Source of the DNA: Umbelopsis ramanniana AG
Lineage: Eukaryota; Mucoromycota; Umbelopsidomycetes; Umbelopsidales; Umbelopsidaceae
Assembly (NCBI RefSeq): GCF_025399195.1
Contig: NW_026252122.1
Span: forward strand, 124,001-188,000
Reading direction: 5' to 3'
DNA: 64,000 nucleotides
Shown: in pieces, positions 58,801 to 64,000 of the stretch
Layout of the letters: each line of letters opens with the position of its first letter
Position numbering within the stretch: the first letter of the stretch is position 1
Notes under the pieces: generated by a model
What the model was told of the DNA's origin: nothing
Databases searched by the model: none
What the model saw: only the letters and a program-made list of their open reading frames with translations
Translations under genes and position numbers: made by a program

Positions 58801-60463
58801 TAAAACTGGTGGTATTGGCTAACCTATTTTCTTGTGAACGAACTCTACAGGGTCTTCTGACCACAGTTCAGCGTCCGAATCTGAAAAGCACATTTGAGGG
58901 AAGATGAAGTAGGCTATCAGCGATTCGCTGTGCGGTTTGACCAATTGCCACATGGTTTTGTTTTTTATGCTGGAACCAAACAGAATTGGTGTTAGAGAAT
59001 ACACGCTCATCAACGCACCGTGGCCATGAAAGACGCAAAATTTCAACTTACCAATCGGTAAGAAAAGCAGCAATCAAAGCCATGCATTTGCTCGATAGCC
59101 AAACCTCCTTTTTGACCCAAGTATCCACTTGCTTGAGGTAGGCATGCAAGATATCTGGGGCAAAGTTTGCAACAAAGTGCTTGGCGAACCCCATGTATTT
59201 TGTGTTGCTCCCTGGGAGCAGTGTTGGGTTACCATAGCGAGTGAAAATTCGGTTCAAGCAATGGTACGCCCACTTTTTAGCCTTCCACCACAACATCCTC
59301 TCTCTCTCGTCTTCGGATATGGTCATCTCATTCTCAACCTTCTTGTCTACCAGTTGTAAAAACAAAGTACCCCATGCTACCAGGGAGGCTGGGTCTTGTA
59401 ACGTTTTAGGAAAATCCGACTAAAGGACGGAGCATCATTGTTAGCCTTGTGATGCTATGTTGGAGGAGGCTCGCACAAAACAAAACAAAACTTGCCTGAA
59501 TAGCACCGTAATATGACTTGAGAGCTAGTTTCAACATCTCAGCTGCCTCTTCGCTTTGTTGATTCACAAGATTGGAAACTGTAGTTTGTACAGTTGGAAA
59601 CAGGAGCTTCACAGCCTGCTGCAACGGCTCTCGGCCATCAACAGATTTCCACCTGATAGGGAATTATTCATTACTGGGTCCTCATATAACTGTCATCACA
59701 AATAGATGTCTACAGTCACACTTACTGGTATATTTTCACCACCTCCCTTAATGCTAATAGCCCGACATAAACGGTATCGGCATCTTGTGAAGTTAACGAT
59801 GCTTGTAGCTGATGAACCAGATCAGGCCATTGGCCGGGAAAATCAGATGTCAAGATGGTATTGAGCGACGCAGTGAGTTGTACTCTGTTAAGCACAAGTT
59901 AGAATTTGTAAGCATGATATGAAGGGTTTATACACCGTATCTTACTTGACAGCTTGCGGGACCTTGGTCATAACGTTCAGCAGTTGCTCCTTGATGACCA
60001 CTCGCTCTGCCGGATCAATCGGAGACACCGAAGGGGATATCCTGGAAGTGTCCCATGCTTTACTTATTCTGTTTTTGAAGTAAATGGCAGCTGCGAGAAC
60101 AACAAAAGGGTAGGGTCAGTGCCTTTGAGCTCCACGGGTGGGCCCAATGCGTACATAGACTGAAACCTGACCGTCCCCGCACTATTTCTGAGTTCAATCG
60201 TATATGTTTTGAAACTCACCTGCTTGACGTGCTCCAAGTTCAGTCTCTTGGTTCGAAAGGATATGTAGAACAGTGGTCAGAAAACCGTTTTGGCCATCAA
60301 TCTGGAAAAAGCAAAAACGCGTGTCACAGAAATGTCAGATTGCCAACAACGGCAAAGGAGAATCAAGGCTTACATTTCGTATAGTCAATTCGGCTTGCTT
60401 ATGAACATTTGGATCGGGATGGTAGGTGGCAACAAAGAGCTGATATACTGAGTTGGGGTCCAT
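55844..60463 (-). CDS. Importin-beta family karyopherin, importin-7/8 type (Nmd5/Sxm1-like)
   Basis: Nuclear import receptor for ribosomal proteins, histones and kinases in relatives. I resolved 22 exons (minus), in order: 60463-60374, 60301-60220, 60090-59946, 59884-59726, 59652-59496, 59419-59052, 58969-58824, 58755-58538, 58467-58381, 58317-58267, 58206-58098, 58038-57997, 57931-57813, 57744-57501, 57418-57287, 57219-57122, 57056-56758, 56689-56541, 56478-56368, 56304-56119, 56034-55939, 55875-55844. They total 1039 aa, nearly equal to human importin-7 (1038). The importin N-terminal domain has HKQAELTIRN and AAIYFKNRISKAW; HEAT-type helices follow, then the acidic loop TDDEEEEEEIGEE and the conserved DPYITFAHAF near the end. 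The intron after 59496 has a GC donor. Confidence 0.94.
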
Positions 60464-60949
60464 GGAATCCGACGCTGACTCGATCCACTAAAGGGGGGAG
60501 GGAGGGAATTAGAAAGGGGTTACTCAACTCGAAGGTTACGAAAAAAAAAAAATCTTTAGCATTTCGGTCCCTGAATTTTTTGAGTTCATAGGCTCTGCGC
60601 TTGGGGTTTATGCTGGAAACAAAAGACTTCAAAAGAAGAACTGAAGACACTGCTTTACATGCCAAACACGACATACTATGTGAATAAAATACTTATCATC
60701 CATGTTTGCGTTTTCTAGCATCTCTATGAACCATCGCCGCACTAGTAACACTCAAGCTCACCCTAATGATCCACCACTACGTCAGGTACCCCCAAAGTGC
60801 ACAGTTACTTCCCACACACTCACTGCCTTCTACGTCAAACTAACCAGACAATGCGCTACGATAGAATTTGGAAAAGCTTTATTATTGAGCTCTGCTCAGC
60901 TACACCAGAAAAAACTGTACAATTTTTCATCAACAACCTAAATGTGCGT
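60464..60949. other. Importin promoter and SCP2 3'UTR
   Basis: About 490 bp. A G-rich patch (60491-60505) and an A-run (60541-60552) lie upstream of the importin start. Short frames on the plus strand (60702-60941) are unsupported. Confidence 0.45.
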
Positions 60950-61495
60950 TTACAGCTTGGCCTTGTTGACCTGGGTATCAATGACCTGCTTGAACACAGA
61001 ATCCAACTTCATAGCCAGCATCAGTTGGCCTCTAGCCTTAAGCTTGCCAGTCATGTAAGCCTTTTGACCTAGATGTAAATGGAATGTCAGTCACTGCCCG
61101 AATGCTATTGGCTACCAAACATATGCACTTACCATTGAGCTTGCCAGAAGCAAGGTCAATAAAGTCGTTGTCCTTGATGGTAATGCTAACACTGGGCTTA
61201 GCCTTGCCCTTGCCCTTGTAGAGTTCACCTTCGCCATCCTTTCTCAAATCAATGGTGAAAATCTGCTCCTTTCCATCGGAATTCTTAATAACGAATTCAA
61301 AAACGCCATTGACCTAAGACAAAGGATGTGTTAGTTGGAGGTATCATGGCCAGCACTGTCCAGATTCAAACACTGTACCTGCTTCAAGAGCTTGGCCTTC
61401 TCTTCGGCGGAGAGACCGTTTTGAAGAGCATCCTTAAGGTTAGCAAGAAGCTCAGAGGATTGGAATCCGGGAGTTACAATTTCTTCGTTGGACAT
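60950..61495 (-). CDS. SCP2-domain sterol carrier protein, peroxisomal (C-terminal AKL)
   Basis: Binds sterols and fatty acyl-CoAs; in fungi it supports peroxisomal lipid metabolism. Exons (minus) 61495-61379, 61313-61133 and 61068-60950 give 138 aa, the size of a stand-alone SCP2 domain. Signatures: VNGVFEFVIKNSDGKEQIF, IDLRKDGEG, SVSITIKDNDFIDLASGKLN and QKAYMTGKLKARGQLMLAMK. The C-terminus KAKL fits the PTS1 peroxisomal signal ([SAC][KRH][LM]). The start at 61495 gives MSNEEIVTPGF directly before the first helix. Confidence 0.95.
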
Positions 61496-62166
61496 GTCGT
61501 AAGAGTTGAAAGAAGTATGTACACTACTTTTGAAATATCGCTACTTTTATATTTTGTGACTTAAAATTTGGGGACGAAGTTCATTATCCGCTGGGGTTAG
61601 AGCCAATCGTTCTTCCCAATCGTTGCATTTCCTTTTGCGTCAAAACAAGCTGACTATTCCTGAAGCATGGCTCCCATTGTCAGTTTGGGGTCTATATTAT
61701 CATGTGAAAGCCCTTTTTTGTGGAGAAGTTGATACACTGAAATAGTCTACGGTCGATGGTTCTCCCCCAACGCATCATACCTAGTTACTATTTCATGTGA
61801 ACCAAAGGCAAGACGGTCAAATCACTAGCAAAAGGTCATAGAACAGTTGATGTTGGTATTCATGAATCGGCCATTTCATCAGCCAAACGCCACTCTCTTA
61901 CATCAACAAGTTGATCCCAACTTTACTTAATTCAGTTCAGCTGGTGATGTAAGACCGCTTTACCATAAAGCTCATTGTGTAGCGTGCTAAATCCCACGGA
62001 GGCATGGTATTATCCCATGCTTGCACGTCAAGTTCTGTCTCAAGACTACAATGGGTGATTATTCTCCATTAACCCACTATCCGGTTTTGTTCGCAAATAG
62101 CACAATGTTCGCTTGTATTATCTCATGCAAAATAATTTGAATAAGAAAAGATTAAACTCAAGCGAT
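61496..62166. other. SCP2 promoter and hydroxyacid-dehydrogenase 3'UTR
   Basis: About 670 bp with no recognisable gene, RNA or repeat; AT-rich throughout. Confidence 0.45.
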
Positions 62167-63516
62167 CTAAGATGTGAAATATTGCTTGTGTTCAGGAATA
62201 GGCGTAAGAAGCTTATCAGTAGTAAGTGATGCTTCAGTATTTTTCAATGTGAGTTGTTCCATCATTAACTCAGTTTCGAGCGTGTTGGTGCCAACATGAG
62301 GGAGGAGGGTTGCTCTTGGATGCGTGAGTAATCCTGGGTGAATTTTAGGTTCCTGAAAATAATTTTAATGTGTGAGATGTATATAAGCCTTTACACGCGG
62401 CAAATCGTTTTAGCACTCACCTCTTCAAATACATCTAGCCCAACAGCAGAGACTTTTCCACTTTCCAAAGCTTTGACAAGCGCAGCTTCATCAATCACTT
62501 TGCCTCGCGCTGTGTTCACGATAATGACCCCGTCCTTGCACTTTGCAAGCTCACGTGCCGCAAGCAAGTGCGTGGTTTCCTTGCTCAATGGTACGCTCAC
62601 CGATATAATATCTGATGTTTTAAGCAGCGTTTCAAAGTCAACATAGGTTGCATGATACTTTTCTTCCACTATATCACGGGCAAAAAACGTATTTCAGAAT
62701 ATGAAAATATGTGTCAGGATTCAATGCTTGATGTTCATTCCACTACAACAGATATTGAAATACCTTCTTCGGGAAGCCGAGATCGATTGTGGTATTGAAT
62801 TTGCATTTCGAATCCGTGTGCTCGTTGGGCAATTGCTTTTCCAATTCCGCCCATGCCTAGGATACCTAATTTCTTGCCTTCTGGGTTGGTACCCATAAAT
62901 ATACCGGCGTTCCAGCGACCTATTAACTCACGTAGTTTAGCACTGGAACCACTACAATATATCTGTAGACAAATTACCTTCTCTCAAGTTTTTTTCCGAC
63001 TGAATAATGTTCCTGCAAGCATTCAGTAACAAGATCATGGCTATATCGGCTGTAGCCTATTACAAAACGTCAGTGGTCGAGAATCTATTCAGCGCTTATT
63101 TGATGCAACTTACAGTATCAACAGCGCCTGGCGTATTGGATACGTAGATTCCGCGTTTAGCCGCAGCGTTGATATCGACACTGTCATAACCGGCAGCGTT
63201 GCTACATATGAATTTGACACTGGCTCCAGCTATATCAGCATCGTCACCTTCTGAACCTTGAACCATAAAATGGTTTACTCACTGACCTTTGTGGAAGGTG
63301 GCGTATAAGCTCTTCATCGAATGAACCTATGTACTTGGCAGACGTTGACTCTCGATAGATGGTTTTCACTCCTTGATACTTGGATTTGCATAGTTCAAAG
63401 AACTCTGGTCGTGAAACTTGAGGAAGATGATGAACGGTATGAAGCTTTGAAAGAGCTTCCAGCTCTTTTAATGCAAAATGAACACAGCCAGCTATTAGTA
63501 CGCTGGGTTTACTCAT
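62167..63516 (-). CDS. D-isomer-specific 2-hydroxyacid dehydrogenase (glyoxylate/hydroxypyruvate reductase-like)
   Basis: NAD(P)H-dependent reduction of a 2-keto acid such as glyoxylate or hydroxypyruvate. Exons (minus) 63516-63287, 63219-63114, 63056-62978, 62919-62764, 62668-62421 and 62352-62167 give 334 aa. The substrate domain has FICSNAAGYDSVD and VSNTPGAVDTATADIA. The nucleotide-binding fold has LGILGMGGIGKAIAQRA. The catalytic residues are Arg in NTARGKVIDE, Glu in VFEEEPKIHP and His in LLPHVGTNT. A loop after the Gly-rich motif reads YHNRS, with Arg after Asn, as in NADP-preferring members. It is divergent from the MRPL20-like gene. Confidence 0.94.
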
Positions 63517-63659
63517 GATGATAAGAAGTGGTTCAGGCGTGGATTCAATTCTTAGAAATTTTGTTGAACATGAATAAGTCACGTGCACGGCCTTGTCTGT
63601 ATTTTTTTTCGTTTGGTGACAGCGGATTTGATATTTTTCCAACATCAACAAAAGAAAAA
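63517..63659. promoter_or_regulatory. 143-bp divergent promoter (2-hydroxyacid dehydrogenase / MRPL20)
   Basis: Start codons at 63516 (minus) and 63660 (plus). A CACGTG E-box sits near the centre (63580-63585) and a T-run at 63602-63609. Confidence 0.5.
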
Positions 63660-64000
63660 ATGCTTCGATTCACACAATTGTCTAGGCATTCTGCTAGCCA
63701 AATTCGACAGTATGCTACAAAGTCAAAGACAACCAACTTGACATCAAAGGCTCGAGTACCTACTGTCGAAAATGTCCTTCCCGACGGCACCATTTTCATC
63801 ACTCGTCTTGCCCTGTCCACTCCAGAAAGCTCAAAGGCCGCACCATTACTTCACAAGAAGCCTCAAGCTGCCAGCAAGAAGTTGGGTGAATCTGAAATAG
63901 CGGAAATCAGAAAGCTGAGAGCAGAAAACCCTAGTCAATGGACTCGAAAAGCCTTGGCTGAGCGTTTTGGGTGCTCAGAATTTTTCATCTCCATTGTGTC
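63660..64000 (+). CDS. MRPL20: Mitochondrial large-subunit ribosomal protein L20 (fungal mL58), 3' cut by window
   Basis: Fungus-specific protein of the mitochondrial large ribosomal subunit. The first 113 residues are visible in one exon and the frame is still open at the window edge. An Arg/Ser/Gln-rich start (MLRFTQLSRHSASQIRQYAT) looks like a mitochondrial presequence. The family blocks are VLPDGTIFITRL and the helix-turn segment EIAEIRKLRAENPSQWTRKA followed by LAERFGCSEFFISIV, which match the L20 family. Length and C-terminus cannot be judged. Confidence 0.88.
   Translation, partial: MLRFTQLSRHSASQIRQYATKSKTTNLTSKARVPTVENVLPDGTIFITRLALSTPESSKAAPLLHKKPQAASKKLGESEIAEIRKLRAENPSQWTRKALAERFGCSEFFISIV

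Overview
This is nuclear DNA from a filamentous fungus, most likely Mucoromycota and probably Mucorales. Genes are packed on both strands and split by many short GT-AG introns (mostly 60-75 bp). Proteins absent from budding yeast but kept in early-diverging fungi are present, such as Gemin5. The species is not identified. All coordinates were derived by hand-splicing the sequence; every multi-exon model reported as complete sums to a whole number of codons.

Left part (1-9.2 kb): the 3' end of a subtilisin-type protease, a divergent pair (exosome subunit RRP40 and a 16-exon Gemin5-like SMN-complex protein), an unrecognised Met/Pro-rich gene, and ribosomal protein uL23. Next (9.6-21 kb): ribosomal protein eS12, an OPT oligopeptide transporter, an MDR-type dehydrogenase with a decayed partial copy of its own 3' end beside it, a membrane-anchored GH17 glucanase-like protein and an AVT3/4-type vacuolar amino-acid transporter.

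The 21-32 kb stretch is rich in mitochondrial genes: a TrhO-type rhodanese and an LCL3-type nuclease sharing a 94-bp divergent promoter, a UMP/CMP kinase with a predicted mitochondrial/membrane leader, and 3-hydroxyisobutyryl-CoA hydrolase. Among them lie a seven-helix membrane protein of unknown family, a small methyltransferase and a tRNA-Ser(CGA). Then come kinetochore protein Mis12, a carnosine N-methyltransferase-like enzyme, and a transcription factor joining a SANT domain to three zinc fingers.

The 37.2-39.6 kb stretch is gene-poor and looks accessory. It holds a KP4-family killer-toxin-like gene and a fragment of mitochondrial cytochrome b (a NUMT). It is followed by two further transcription factors, a bHLH protein and a two-finger GATA protein. 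The GATA gene's upstream region is densely studded with GATAA sites, which suggests autoregulation.

The right part (46-64 kb) has a Cof-type HAD phosphatase, a large tricalbin (ER-plasma membrane tether), a PHD-finger protein, a 22-exon importin-7/8-type karyopherin, a peroxisomal-looking SCP2 protein, a D-2-hydroxyacid dehydrogenase, and the 5' end of a mitochondrial ribosomal protein. I saw no CRISPR array, rRNA, intact transposon or virus-like element.
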